DNA from: Actinomadura syzygii
GTDB taxonomy: Bacteria; Actinomycetota; Actinomycetes; Streptosporangiales; Streptosporangiaceae
Direction of reading: 5' to 3'
Assembly: GCF_008085905.1 (NCBI RefSeq)
Contig: NZ_VSFF01000009.1
Span: 186,001 to 250,000, forward strand
DNA: 64,000 nucleotides
In this document: one piece after another, positions 43,224 to 52,455 of the stretch
Layout of the letters: every line of letters starts with the position of its first letter
Numbering within the stretch: position 1 is the first letter of the stretch
Notes under the pieces: generated by a model
What the model saw: the letters and a program-made list of their open reading frames with translations, nothing else
Told to the model about the DNA's origin: nothing
The model's database searches: none
Made by a program: the position numbers and the translations under genes

Positions 43224-44114
43224 CTATTGTCGCAGCTCGGCGAGGTCGGCCCCGGTGAGCGCGAGGCGCCCGGCGGCCATGTTCTCGGCCAGGTGGTCCG
43301 GGGAGCCGGTGCCGGGGATGGCGAGCATCACCGGCGAGAGGGCCAGCAGCCCGGCGAGCAGCACCTGCGGGACGGTCGCCCCGTGCCGGGCCGCGACCGC
43401 GCTCACCCGCGCGTCGTCCGGGATGCCGAACCCGCCGAGCGGGAAGTAGGGCGCGTAGGCGATGCGGTCGCGCTCGCAGATCGCGAGCAGCTCCGCGTCC
43501 TGCGGCCGGGTGATGTCGAACCGGTTCTGGATCGCCGCGACCGGCGCGATCCGCCGCGCCTCTTCGAGCTGGGCCGGGCTCACGTGGCTGAGCCCGAGAT
43601 GCCGGATCAGGCCCTCCTCCTGGAGCCCGGCGAGGACGGCGAACCGCTCCCCGACCGGCTCGTCCCGCGGCGTCTCCAGCCCGCCGGGACGCAGGTAGAC
43701 GAGGTCGAGCCGGTCGAGCCCGAGCTCGGTCAGGTTCCGCTCCACCTCGGCGCGCAGCCCCGATGCGTCGAGCTGGCCGGACGGGAACGGGTCGCCCGGC
43801 CCCCGGTACGGGCCGACCTTCGTGGCGATCACCAGGTCGTCCGGGTAGGGGGCGAGCGCCGCGCGGATCATCTCGTTCGCCGCCGGGCCGTCCTGGTGGT
43901 AGTAGAACGCGGCGGTGTCGATGTGGTCCACGCCGAGCTCGACCGCCCGGCGCAGGACCTTCAGGCCGGTCTCCCGGTCGTTCGGCGGGACGCCGCGGCG
44001 GCTCGCGGGCAGCCGCATCGCGCCGAAGCCGAGCCGGGAGACCGACCGGCCGCCGCCGAGGTCGAACCGTCCCGGGGCGTGTTCCGCACCGCTTGCGCCG
44101 AAATCCTGTGTCAT
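43224..44114 (-). CDS. aldo/keto reductase
   Basis: A 296-residue NADPH-dependent reductase of the AKR family. The catalytic aspartate and tyrosine are in DTAAFYYHQD, the lysine is in IATKVGPY, but the usual histidine position reads LVYLRPGG, so arginine replaces it, as in some other AKRs. NRFDITRPQDAELL and PGTGSPDHLAENMAA bind the cofactor. It is divergent from a PLD-like/LuxR-type regulator and likely controlled by it. Confidence 0.9.
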   Translation of the reverse strand: MTQDFGASGAEHAPGRFDLGGGRSVSRLGFGAMRLPASRRGVPPNDRETGLKVLRRAVELGVDHIDTAAFYYHQDGPAANEMIRAALAPYPDDLVIATKVGPYRGPGDPFPSGQLDASGLRAEVERNLTELGLDRLDLVYLRPGGLETPRDEPVGERFAVLAGLQEEGLIRHLGLSHVSPAQLEEARRIAPVAAIQNRFDITRPQDAELLAICERDRIAYAPYFPLGGFGIPDDARVSAVAARHGATVPQVLLAGLLALSPVMLAIPGTGSPDHLAENMAAGRLALTGADLAELRQ

Positions 44115-44154
44115 GGGCCCCACTGTGCTGCTGCGGGACGTCCGGGACGACCGG

Positions 44155-44172
44155 CTGGCAGCTTGCTGCCAG
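44155..44172. promoter_or_regulatory. perfect inverted repeat between AKR and regulator
   Basis: CTGGCAG (44155-44161) and CTGCCAG (44166-44172) are perfect arms around CTTG. A further TGGCAG half site follows at 44175-44180. It lies in the 76-bp divergent gap and is the best candidate operator of the regulator at 44191. Confidence 0.6.
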
Positions 44173-44190
44173 GTGGCAGACTGGGGTGCG

Positions 44191-44859
44191 ATGAGCGTCG
44201 ACCTGGACCGGAACGTCGTGCTCCGCGGCGAGGCGGAGCTGGTCGAGCGCGCCGGGCCGCTGTTCCTCGCGAGCGAGGAGTTCGCCTGCGCGGCGGCCGA
44301 CACGCGCACCTGGGCGCTGCCCGGGGCGCGGGAGCGCATCGTCGCCGAGCGGCGCCGGACGCGGCCGGGGCCCGCCGTCCGCAAGCTGTACGGCCCGGCG
44401 GCGCTCGCGGACGAGGAGTCCGAGCGGCACCTCGTGGAACTCGCCAACGCCGGGGCGCGGGTGCGGATCTGCCCGACGCCGCTGCCGCACGAGACGATCA
44501 TCGTGGACGGGCGGGTCGCGATCCTCGCCGGACCGGCCGTCCCCGGCGACGCCCGCGAGTACACGGTCGTCCGGTCGCCGGGCGTCGTGCGGGGCGTCGT
44601 GTCGCTGTTCCGCGCGACCTGGGAGACGTCCACCGAACTGGCCGACCACCGGCGCGACCGCCCGCCCGCGCTGTCGGAGGAGAGCCGCCGCATCCTGGCG
44701 CTGCTCGGCGGCGGGCTGAAGGACGAGGCGGCGGCGCGGCGGCTCGGCATGTCGCTGCGCACCTACCGGCGCCGCGTCGCGGAGATCCTCGTCCTGCTGG
44801 ACGCCGACTCCCGCTTCCAGGCCGGGCTCCGCGCCCACGAGTTCGGCCTCCTCACCTGA
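44191..44859 (+). CDS. helix-turn-helix regulator with PLD-like sensor domain
   Basis: A 222-residue regulator. Residues about 60-150 form a phospholipase D-like sensor fold without the HKD pair (PLPHETIIVDGRVAILAGP), as in TrmB-like/LuxR-type proteins; the C-terminal helix-turn-helix reads LLGGGLKDEAAARRLGMSLRTYRRRV. ATG 44191 is just downstream of an inverted repeat. It is divergent from the aldo/keto reductase and is likely its regulator. Confidence 0.85.
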   Translation: MSVDLDRNVVLRGEAELVERAGPLFLASEEFACAAADTRTWALPGARERIVAERRRTRPGPAVRKLYGPAALADEESERHLVELANAGARVRICPTPLPHETIIVDGRVAILAGPAVPGDAREYTVVRSPGVVRGVVSLFRATWETSTELADHRRDRPPALSEESRRILALLGGGLKDEAAARRLGMSLRTYRRRVAEILVLLDADSRFQAGLRAHEFGLLT

Positions 44860-44868
44860 CGCCGCCCG

Positions 44869-45261
44869 TCACCCGCCGACAAGCGGGACGAGCTTGATGA
44901 ACACGAGGTCGGGGTCGGCGGTGAGGTCGACCTCCTCGTCAAGGTCGTCGACCTGGCGGTCGCCCGCGAGGACGAAGAACCCGTTGCCGAGGAACGCGCG
45001 TTCGGCGATCTCCGCCTGTCGCTCCCAGTCGAGGCGGCGCGGCTCCGGGAGCCGGTAGCCGTTCAGCTCGGCCTCGGCGCCGTCCGGGCGGACCAGGCCG
45101 TGGAACCGCTCGGACGGCCGGACGTTGTGCCGCGCCACCTCCTCGCGGACGCGGAGCCTGATCAGCTCCCGCACGGTCATCCGGTCCGGCAGGCCCGCCA
45201 CCGTGACCTCCGCGACCGGCTTTCCGGTGGCGGTCTCGTCCCGGAACGTCACCGCAGGCAT
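44869..45261 (-). CDS. small protein coupled to DUF4132
   Basis: A 130-residue soluble protein of unrecognised family with no signal peptide or membrane helix. It is acidic in the C-terminal half and shows a ubiquitin-like or MoaD-like early pattern (VTVAGLPDRMTVRELIRLRV). ATG 45261 shares one base with the stop of the DUF4132 gene (TGATG), so the two are coupled and the protein is likely its partner. Confidence 0.75.
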   Translation of the reverse strand: MPAVTFRDETATGKPVAEVTVAGLPDRMTVRELIRLRVREEVARHNVRPSERFHGLVRPDGAEAELNGYRLPEPRRLDWERQAEIAERAFLGNGFFVLAGDRQVDDLDEEVDLTADPDLVFIKLVPLVGG

Positions 45262-47729
45262 CAGGCGCCTCGCTTGATCTGGCGGAGGATGGACTCGTCC
45301 TCGATGCGGTCGTCGGCCGCGAGGAGGAACGCCTTGCTGAGGATGAGGGAGAGCCGCTCGTCCTCGAACGGCAGGAAGACCTTGCCCTGGCCGCCCCGCC
45401 CCTGGACGATGCAGAGGTAGGCGTCGTCCGGCTCCATGAGCACGTTCGCCGAACCCAGGTGGATCCTGTAGGTGCGCAGCTCGCCCCTGACCACCAGGTA
45501 GCGGCCGTCGAGCGCGCAGCGGGCGGCGATCCTCGTCCGCGGCAGGACGCGCTCCAGCGCCTCCCGGCGGACCTCGGCGCTCGCGGTCAGCTCGCCGAAC
45601 GTCGTCTCGCGCCAGTACGCGGCGAAGCGGTCCTCCCCGCGGTCGACCCACTCGGGGTCGGCGGCGATCGAGGTGACGCCGACGAACAGGTCGACGTCGC
45701 GCATCGCCTCGCTGAACACCAGGGGCGGCACATCGGCGAGGGGGACCTCGCGCCAGGAGCGGGCGGTGCGGCCGGTGCGGCGCTCGAACCTGACCTGGTC
45801 GGTGGTGGCGTGCTCCGGGCCCCAGTCGGCGTTCTCGACCGGTTCGTGGTGGAAGCACGCCCGCCATCCGCCGCCGCCGAACTCGCCGCGCGCCTCGCCG
45901 TCGTACCCGCCCTCGTACCCGCCGAGGAAGTTGGACTGCCAGCCGCGCTCCTTGAACAGCGCGTACAGGCGCCGGTACCGGACGACGTGCGCGGCGAACC
46001 GGTTGGAGTACGTCGCGGTCTCCTCCTCGGCGGGGGTGAGCAGGTATATCTCGCGGAACGCCTGCTTGAACGGCTGCCGGACCTGCTCCTCGGCGACTCG
46101 CTCCCGCCAGGCGCGTACCTCGTCCACGGCGGCGCGGATGGGATGCCAGAGCCGCACCCGCGCGAAATCACCCTCGGGGGCGCCCAGCACGGCGTGCCAA
46201 TCGCCTCGGGCGTCCTCGAACTCCCAGATGAGGCCGCGGACGAGGACGCCGGTGACCGGGTGGTCGCGGTAGTGCTTGCGCCATTCGCCGTAGGGCCAGG
46301 CGCGGTCTTCGGACATCAGGGACTCGACGCGGGCCCGCTCGGTGGAGAGCGTCGCCCGCACCTCCTTCGCGAGGGCCTTCAACTCCTTCAGCTCGTCCGG
46401 AAACCCGGCCTTGACGGCGGCGGGAGCGGTGCGCGACGTGCGGCCGCTCGCAGCGGTGAAGGTGAGCCGGACGGTCGCCGCGTCCTGTACCGCGATCCGC
46501 GCGGTGTGCTCGCCGAGCGTCCGCTCAACCGCGCCGTGGACGCCGAGGCCGTGGGACGGCACGCTGCGCTCCACGAGCTGCGCCTTGGTGATCCCCTGCC
46601 GTTCGGCCGCCGCCTGGAGCGCGGTCTCGACCTGTTTGCGCAGCGCCCTGTTCTTGATCTTCGTCTGGAGCGGCCACAGCGCCTCCAGCGCGCCGTCGCC
46701 GCACGCGGCGAGCGCGTTGATCGCGGCGCCCGCGACCTTGAGGCCGTCGTCGACGTCGCCGCCGGGCGCCCCGGCGCGCAGGGCGAGCGCGCCGAGCCGC
46801 CGCACCGCCTCCGGCCCGCCGGTCAGCGCCGCCGCCCACAGGAGGCCCCGCGCGAGGTTCCCGTGCCGCTGATGCACGAGGTAGTAGTAGTCGGCGTGGC
46901 TGCCGTGCTCTTGGTAGGACAGGGGCGGGTCCTCGGCCAGGGCGCGCAGGGTCTCGGCCACGGCGTCCCGGGCGTCCGCCGCGTCGGTCAGCGCGACGCA
47001 CGCCCTCCGCCACTTCTGCGACGGGCGCGGCGACGACAGGCTCGCCAGATGGCGCAGGAGGCGCGCGACCTCGACCTCCGGTCCGCGCTCCGCGAGGTCG
47101 CGCAGCGCAGCGCCCCACGGGTCGTACGGCGGGATCAACCCGTCCGGGATGCGCGCCTCGTCCAGGCGTGCGGCCAGCGCCCGCAGGCGCCCCTCGACGC
47201 CGGTGCGCTCCGCGATCGGGACGGAGGCCCCCTCCAGCGCACGTTCGGCGGCGCGCACCCTGTCCGCGACCTCGAGCAGGCCGTCGCCGTCGAGCCGCTC
47301 GGCGGCGGACAGGGCGATGCCGAGGGAGCCCGCGTGCCAGGAGCCCTCGGTGACGCAGTCCAGCAGGACGGCGCTCTCGCCCGGCGTCCATCCCACGGCC
47401 TTGGCCGCCGTGTCGCGCATGGCGTCGCCGTGCGTCCAGAAGACGGCCTCGTTGTGCCGGGCCGCCAGTGTGAGGGCGAGGACGGCGGCGCGCGCGTCGG
47501 CCTCCGCGCAGGCCGCCAGCAGCCGGTCGAACTCGTCCTGGAGCGCCTCCTTCACGCGCAGGTACTCCTCGTACCCTCCGGCGCGGGCGGCGGCTTCGGT
47601 GGTCCAGACGTTCGCCCACTGTCGTTCGAGGACGGACAGGAGCGGGCGCGACCGGTCGAGGGCGGCGAGGCGGATGTCGTCCAGGCCGTCGTCCGCGCGG
47701 GCCTCGGCGGCGAGGGTGTCGTGCAGCAT
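45261..47729 (-). CDS. DUF4132 domain-containing protein
   Basis: An 822-residue cytosolic protein. The C-terminal DUF4132 region (about 490-810) includes FKQAFREIYLLTPAE, YSNRFAAHVVRYRRL and LFKERGW; the N-terminal 450 residues are helical-repeat-like with no catalytic motif. E. coli MolR-type proteins share this domain, but the function is unresolved. The ATG at 47729 is the first good start; RBS is weak. It is divergent from the monooxygenase gene. Confidence 0.85.
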   Translation of the reverse strand: MLHDTLAAEARADDGLDDIRLAALDRSRPLLSVLERQWANVWTTEAAARAGGYEEYLRVKEALQDEFDRLLAACAEADARAAVLALTLAARHNEAVFWTHGDAMRDTAAKAVGWTPGESAVLLDCVTEGSWHAGSLGIALSAAERLDGDGLLEVADRVRAAERALEGASVPIAERTGVEGRLRALAARLDEARIPDGLIPPYDPWGAALRDLAERGPEVEVARLLRHLASLSSPRPSQKWRRACVALTDAADARDAVAETLRALAEDPPLSYQEHGSHADYYYLVHQRHGNLARGLLWAAALTGGPEAVRRLGALALRAGAPGGDVDDGLKVAGAAINALAACGDGALEALWPLQTKIKNRALRKQVETALQAAAERQGITKAQLVERSVPSHGLGVHGAVERTLGEHTARIAVQDAATVRLTFTAASGRTSRTAPAAVKAGFPDELKELKALAKEVRATLSTERARVESLMSEDRAWPYGEWRKHYRDHPVTGVLVRGLIWEFEDARGDWHAVLGAPEGDFARVRLWHPIRAAVDEVRAWRERVAEEQVRQPFKQAFREIYLLTPAEEETATYSNRFAAHVVRYRRLYALFKERGWQSNFLGGYEGGYDGEARGEFGGGGWRACFHHEPVENADWGPEHATTDQVRFERRTGRTARSWREVPLADVPPLVFSEAMRDVDLFVGVTSIAADPEWVDRGEDRFAAYWRETTFGELTASAEVRREALERVLPRTRIAARCALDGRYLVVRGELRTYRIHLGSANVLMEPDDAYLCIVQGRGGQGKVFLPFEDERLSLILSKAFLLAADDRIEDESILRQIKRGA

Positions 47730-47837
47730 GTCCGGATGGTGGCAGGCGTCGCCGACAGAACCGGGGGCGTCCTGGTCAGCGCGCGCCCGGCCGCCTACGC
47801 TCGGACGTACCGCGGCAGAACGAGGTTCGGGGCGGCC

Positions 47838-49295
47838 ATGGCGCACAGCGTGGTGATCATCGGAAGCGGGTTCGGCGGGATCGGGATGGCGATCCGGCTC
47901 CGTCAGGCGGGAATCCGCGACGTCGTCGTGCTGGAGAAGGCGGACGGCCTCGGCGGCACCTGGCGGGACAACACCTACCCCGGCGCGGCCTGCGACGTCC
48001 CGTCCCACCTGTACTCGTTCTCGTTCGAGCCCAAGACCGACTGGTCGCGCCGCTTCCCGCCGCAGCCGGAGATCCTCGACTACCTGCGGCACTGCGCCCG
48101 CGAGTACGGCGTGCTGGAGTGCGTCCGGTTCGGGACGGAGGTGACCGAGGCCCGCTTCGACGAGGACGCCGCGCTCTGGCGGATCTCCACGACGTCCGGC
48201 GGGCTGGAGGCGCGGGTGCTCGTGTCGGCGTGCGGGCAGCTCAACCGCCCGGCCCTCCCGCCGATCGAGGGCCGGGAGGCGTTCGCCGGGCCGAGCTTCC
48301 ACTCCGCCCGCTGGGACCACGGCGTCGACTTGCGCGGCCGCCGGGTCGCGGTGGTCGGGACGGGCGCGAGCGCGGTCCAGTTCGTCCCGGAGGTCGCGGC
48401 GGAGGCGGCGGAGCTGCGGCTGTTCCAGCGGTCCGCGCCGTACGTGATCGACAAGCCGGACCGGGCGTACCGGCGGTGGGAGGGCGCCGTCCTGCGGCAC
48501 GTGCCGGGGCTGTACGGGCTGAGCCGCGCGCGGATCTACGCGCTGTACGAGGCGCGGGCGCTCGGCTTCATCAAGTACCCGCGGCTCCTGGCGCTGCTGG
48601 AGAAGCGGTTCAAGAACACGCTTCGGGACGGCGTCGACGACCCGCGCCTGCGGGACGCGCTGATCCCCGGCTACCCGATGGGCTGCAAGCGGATCCTGAT
48701 CTCCAGCGACTACTATCCGGCGCTCGCCCGGCCGAACGTCGACCTGGTCACCGACCCGATCACCGGCGTCACGCCGACCGGCGTCCGGACGGCGCGCCGC
48801 GACTACGACGTGGACGTGATCGTCTACGCGACCGGGTTCCGCAGCACCGAGTTCCTCTCCCCCATGAAGATCGTCGGGCGGGACGGCCGGGAGCTGAACG
48901 AGGCGTGGCGGGACGGCGCGCACGCCCACCTCGGCATCACGGTCAGCGGGTTCCCGAACCTGTTCCTGCTCTACGGCCCGTACACCAACCTCGGGCACAA
49001 CTCGATCATCTACATGCTGGAGTCGCAGTTCCGGTACGTCCTCGGCTGCGTGGACGCGCTGCGCCGCGCCGGGCTCGCCTGGATCGACGTCCGCCCCGAC
49101 GTGCAGGACGCCTTCACCCGCGACATGCGCGAGCGGCTCCGCTCCACGGTGTGGGAGAAGGGCTGCCGGAGCTGGTACATGACGGCGGACGGCAAGGTCG
49201 TGAACAACTGGCCGGGGTTCACGTTCGCCTACCGGCGCGCGACCCGCCGCCCCGACCCGCGGCATTTCCGCGCGCGGCGTGCTACCGCCGGGTAG
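47838..49295 (+). CDS. flavin-containing Baeyer-Villiger-type monooxygenase
   Basis: A 485-residue FAD/NADPH monooxygenase that inserts oxygen into ketones or oxidises heteroatoms. FAD binding is seen in IIGSGFGGIG, NADPH binding in VVGTGASAVQ, and the BVMO fingerprint F-x-G-x3-H-x3-W-D in FAGPSFHSARWD. ATAFAT-type YATGF is conserved at VIVYATGF. The SDR gene begins 24 bp after its stop, so the two probably form an operon acting on the same ketone/alcohol. Confidence 0.93.
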   Translation: MAHSVVIIGSGFGGIGMAIRLRQAGIRDVVVLEKADGLGGTWRDNTYPGAACDVPSHLYSFSFEPKTDWSRRFPPQPEILDYLRHCAREYGVLECVRFGTEVTEARFDEDAALWRISTTSGGLEARVLVSACGQLNRPALPPIEGREAFAGPSFHSARWDHGVDLRGRRVAVVGTGASAVQFVPEVAAEAAELRLFQRSAPYVIDKPDRAYRRWEGAVLRHVPGLYGLSRARIYALYEARALGFIKYPRLLALLEKRFKNTLRDGVDDPRLRDALIPGYPMGCKRILISSDYYPALARPNVDLVTDPITGVTPTGVRTARRDYDVDVIVYATGFRSTEFLSPMKIVGRDGRELNEAWRDGAHAHLGITVSGFPNLFLLYGPYTNLGHNSIIYMLESQFRYVLGCVDALRRAGLAWIDVRPDVQDAFTRDMRERLRSTVWEKGCRSWYMTADGKVVNNWPGFTFAYRRATRRPDPRHFRARRATAG

Positions 49296-49319
49296 CCCGC
49301 GCGATCTAGGCTCGGTCCC

Positions 49320-50087
49320 ATGCCGACCGCCTTCATCACCGGCGCGACCGCGGGGATCGGCGCCGCGTTCGCCCGCCGCCTCGCCTCCGACGGGTTCGAC
49401 CTCGTCCTGCTGGCCCGCGACGCCCCGCGGCTGGAGCGCGCCGCCGCCGAGCTGCGCGACCGGTACGCCGTCCGCGCCGAGCCGCTGCCCGCCGACCTGT
49501 CCGCCGAGGACGGGCTCGCGGCGGCCGAGGACCGCGTCCGCACGGGCGTCGACCTGCTGGTCAACAACGCCGGGTTCGGCAACAAGGGCGTGTTCCTCGA
49601 CGTGCCCGTGTCGGACGAGCTGACCATGCTGAGGGTGCACTGCGAGGCCGTCCTGCGGCTCACCCACGCCGCCCTGCCCGGCATGCTGGAGCGCGGCCGG
49701 GGCGGCGTCGTGAACGTGTCGTCGGCGGCGGCGTTCGCGACGCGCGGCACGTACGGGGCGTCGAAGGCGTGGGTGGTGAACTTCAGCCAGGGCGTCGCGG
49801 CCGACATCGCGCGGCGGTCCGGCGGCCGCGTCCGGGTGATGGCGCTGTGCCCCGGCTTCGTGCACACCGAGTTCCACGACCGCGCCGGGATGGACATGTC
49901 GGACGTCCCCGGCTTCATGTGGCTCGACAAGGACGACGTCGTCGACGCCGCCCTGCGCGACCTGCGGCGCGGGGTGCAGGTCAGCATTCCGGGCCCGCAG
50001 TACAAGGCGATCGTCGGGCTCACCCGGGTGCTGCCGCGCGCGCTGGTCTCCCGGATGTCGTCCAGCACCGGCCGTAAGTACGAGTAG
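49320..50087 (+). CDS. short-chain dehydrogenase/reductase
   Basis: A 255-residue classical SDR. The cofactor motif is TGATAGIG, NNAG is present, and the catalytic set is serine in VSSAAAF with Y-x3-K in TYGASKAW. The loop PGFVHTEFH is typical of lipid/steroid-type SDRs. It likely makes the ketone substrate for, or reduces the product of, the preceding monooxygenase. Confidence 0.93.
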   Translation: MPTAFITGATAGIGAAFARRLASDGFDLVLLARDAPRLERAAAELRDRYAVRAEPLPADLSAEDGLAAAEDRVRTGVDLLVNNAGFGNKGVFLDVPVSDELTMLRVHCEAVLRLTHAALPGMLERGRGGVVNVSSAAAFATRGTYGASKAWVVNFSQGVAADIARRSGGRVRVMALCPGFVHTEFHDRAGMDMSDVPGFMWLDKDDVVDAALRDLRRGVQVSIPGPQYKAIVGLTRVLPRALVSRMSSSTGRKYE

Positions 50088-50206
50088 GCGGACTGTCAAG
50101 GGGCACGGCCCGGCGGGGGGGGCGGCCGGGGAGCCCGGCGCGGGGTCCCGGAAATGCCGCCCGGGAAGGGCGTGCGCGCCACGTCATGATCACGTACATT
50201 GCCGTG

Positions 50207-50995
50207 ATGGCCCTCCCCGTCCGCCGGGCCCTCGGCTCGGCCCCGCTCGCCGCCGCCATGCTCCTCTCCCTGCTTCTCACCCTCCTGTTCTCCCTGGTCG
50301 GGGCGCTTCCCACGCCCGCGTCCGCCGTCGTCGGCGGGACTCCCGTGCCCGCGGCGCGGTATCCGTGGCTCGCCGCCGTCGGATCGCCGGTGTTCCTCGT
50401 CCGGGCGTCCGGGCAGTTCTGCGGCGGGGTCCTGACCGCGCCCGACCGGCTGCTCACCGCCGCGCACTGCGTCGACCTGTTCCGGGCCGTGCCGTGGCTG
50501 CTGACGGCCACCTTCGGCCGCGACGACCTCGGCGGGACGGGCGGCGAGACCGTCCAGGTGAAGGCCGTGCGGGTCCATCCCGGCTACCGGGAGACCTCGT
50601 TCAAGGGCGAGACGGTCGGCCACCACGACCTCGCCGTGCTGACGCTGGCGCGTCCGGTGCGGCGGGGCGTCGCCGTCCTCGACCGGCCCGGCTCCGCGCG
50701 CACCGGGGAGATCGCCGGATGGGGCGGGACGTCCGCGAACGACCTGTTCAACACGCGGTTGCGGGCCGCGAACGTGCCCGTCCACGGGAACGCGGTGTGC
50801 GAGCGCGCGTACGGCGACTCGTTCGACGGGGCGGACATGCTGTGCGCGGGATCGGCCACGTTCGACTCGTGCGAGTTCGACAGCGGCGGGCCGCTGCTCG
50901 TGCGCGGCCGGGTCGTCGCGCTGACCTCCTGGGGGTACGGCTGCGCGCGTCCGGGCTACCCCGGCGTCTACGCGCGGCTCGGGTCGCTGCCCTAG
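50207..50995 (+). CDS. secreted trypsin-like serine protease
   Basis: A 262-residue S1 protease with a Sec signal peptide (LAAAMLLSLLLTLLFSLVG) and mature start near VVGG. The triad is H in LTAAHC, D in HHDLAVLTL and S in FDSGGPLL; cysteines pair as usual. ATG 50186 is in frame upstream; 50207 gives a more typical signal peptide and lies 7 nt after TACATT, fitting a leaderless mRNA. It acts outside the cell. Confidence 0.92.
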   Translation: MALPVRRALGSAPLAAAMLLSLLLTLLFSLVGALPTPASAVVGGTPVPAARYPWLAAVGSPVFLVRASGQFCGGVLTAPDRLLTAAHCVDLFRAVPWLLTATFGRDDLGGTGGETVQVKAVRVHPGYRETSFKGETVGHHDLAVLTLARPVRRGVAVLDRPGSARTGEIAGWGGTSANDLFNTRLRAANVPVHGNAVCERAYGDSFDGADMLCAGSATFDSCEFDSGGPLLVRGRVVALTSWGYGCARPGYPGVYARLGSLP

Positions 50996-51037
50996 GCGGC
51001 GTTGCCGCGCCGCTCCCCCTGCCGCGATGCTTGGACG

Positions 51038-51946
51038 GTGCGGGTCTTGGTGACGGGTGCGGCGGGTTACATCGGATACGCGGTCGGACGGCGCCTCGCG
51101 GCGGCCGGGCACGACGTGGACGGGCTGGTGCGGCGGGACGCGGCGCTACCGGACGGGGTCCGTCCCGTCCGCGGCGACCTCCTCGATCCCGGCGGGCTGC
51201 CGCGCGGCCCCTACGACGGGGTGTGCCACCTCGCGGCGCTGACGCGGGTCCGCGAGTCGTTCGACGCGCCGCTGCGCTACTTCACCGCCAACGTGCAGGG
51301 CACCGTGAACCTCCTGGAGGCGGTGGACGCGCCCCGGGTCGTGTTCGGCTCCACGGCCGCCGTCTACGGGACGCCGGAGCTCCAGCCGATCCCGGAGACC
51401 GAGCACACCGCGCCCGGCAGCCCGTACGGGGCGTCCAAGCTCGCCGCCGAGCAGGCCGTCCGGTACCACGCGCGGACGGGCGCGGCCGGCGCCGTCGTGC
51501 TGCGCACGTTCAACGTCGCCGGGTCGGTGGACGGCAGGCCCGACCCGGACGGGACCCGGCTGATCCCGAAGGCGCTCGCCGTCGCCGCCGGGCACGCCCC
51601 GCACCTGGAGATCAACGGGGACGGGCGGGCCGTCCGCGAGTACCTGCACGTGGACGACCTCGCCGCCGCCTACGTCCTGGCCCTGGCCGACGTCCGGCCC
51701 GGCGAGGACCGCGTCTACAACGTCGGCAGCGGCGCGGGCGTCGCCGTCCGCGAGGTGGTCGCGGCCGTGGAGGCGGTGACCGGGCGCCGCGTCCCGGCGC
51801 TGCGCCGCCCGGCCGCGCCGGAGGCGCCGGTCCTGGTCTGCGACGCGGGCGCGATCCGCGCCGAACTCGGCTGGCGGCCGGAGCGGTCCGCGCTGCCGGA
51901 GATCATCGCCGCCGCCTGGAACGCCCTGACCCGCGAAGACGGATAA
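51038..51946 (+). CDS. NAD-dependent epimerase/dehydratase (GalE-like)
   Basis: A 302-residue extended SDR acting on nucleotide sugars. GAAGYIG binds NAD, and the catalytic set is S in FGSTAAVYG with Y-x3-K in PYGASK. RTFNVAG and REYLHVDDLA are typical of UDP-sugar epimerases. GTG 51038 is the start. It precedes the GroES-like gene, whose -10 region overlaps its stop. Confidence 0.92.
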   Translation: MRVLVTGAAGYIGYAVGRRLAAAGHDVDGLVRRDAALPDGVRPVRGDLLDPGGLPRGPYDGVCHLAALTRVRESFDAPLRYFTANVQGTVNLLEAVDAPRVVFGSTAAVYGTPELQPIPETEHTAPGSPYGASKLAAEQAVRYHARTGAAGAVVLRTFNVAGSVDGRPDPDGTRLIPKALAVAAGHAPHLEINGDGRAVREYLHVDDLAAAYVLALADVRPGEDRVYNVGSGAGVAVREVVAAVEAVTGRRVPALRRPAAPEAPVLVCDAGAIRAELGWRPERSALPEIIAAAWNALTREDG

Positions 51947-51949
51947 ACT
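51944..51949 (+). promoter_or_regulatory. -10 element of the GroES-like gene
   Basis: TAAACT overlaps the TAA stop of the epimerase (51944-51946) and ends 7 nt before GTG 51957. The GroES-like mRNA is therefore probably leaderless. No clear -35 is visible. Confidence 0.5.
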
Positions 51950-51956
51950 CCCCACC

Positions 51957-52277
51957 GTGTCCCAGCCGAAGTTCGAAGTCCAGATGCTCACCGACCGCGT
52001 CATGATCAAGGTCGAGAAGGACAGCGGCGAGCGCCGCAGCACCGGCGGGATCGTGATACCCGCGACGGTCGAACAGGCCAACCGCCTCGTCTGGGGCGAG
52101 GTCTGCGGCGTCGGCCACCACGTCCGCGCCGTGAAGCCGGGCGACCGCGTGCTGTTCCATCCGGGCGACCAGTACGAGGTCGAGATCCAGGGCGAGAACT
52201 ACCTCGTCATGCGCGAGCGGGACCTGCACGCCGTCGCGAGCGAACGTCCCGAGCACGGCACCGGCCTCTACCTCTGA
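51957..52277 (+). CDS. co-chaperone GroES family protein
   Basis: A 106-residue Cpn10-fold protein: MLTDRVMIKVEKDSGERRSTGGIVIP contains the mobile loop region, and VKPGDRVLFHPGDQYEVEIQGENYLVM the barrel. It is not next to groEL, so it is an orphan or secondary co-chaperone-like protein. GTG 51957 follows a -10 element directly. Confidence 0.92.
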   Translation: MSQPKFEVQMLTDRVMIKVEKDSGERRSTGGIVIPATVEQANRLVWGEVCGVGHHVRAVKPGDRVLFHPGDQYEVEIQGENYLVMRERDLHAVASERPEHGTGLYL

Positions 52278-52322
52278 CGGGGCCGCTACCTCTCACGGGC
52301 CCACTGCTCAACCCGTTCTTTC

Positions 52323-52445
52323 GAGGTCACGAGCCTGAACCGGGAGAACTTCTACGCGGAGGTGCCGCTCAGCGCCCCCGACCTCCCGGCCCTGCGCGCG
52401 GCGCAGGGCCGGGCGGCCGCGGCGTTCCGCTACACCGTGGAGTGA
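52323..52445 (+). pseudogene. possible gene remnant after the GroES-like gene
   Basis: The frame from GAG 52323 to TGA 52443-52445 reads EVTSLNRENFYAEVPLSAPD and then LPALRAAQGRAAAAFRYTVE, a protein-like stretch with strong codon bias but no start codon or ribosome binding site. It looks like the 3' end of a lost gene, such as a degraded enzyme or secreted domain. It may be noncoding; the composition alone supports the call. Confidence 0.35.
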
Positions 52446-52455
52446 GCCGCCGGGA

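Noticed and set aside
47730..50099. Upstream extension of the DUF4132 frame to a 1612-codon protein
   Set aside because: The part upstream of 47729 lies antisense to the BVMO and SDR genes and has low-complexity composition; DUF4132 begins near MLHDTL.
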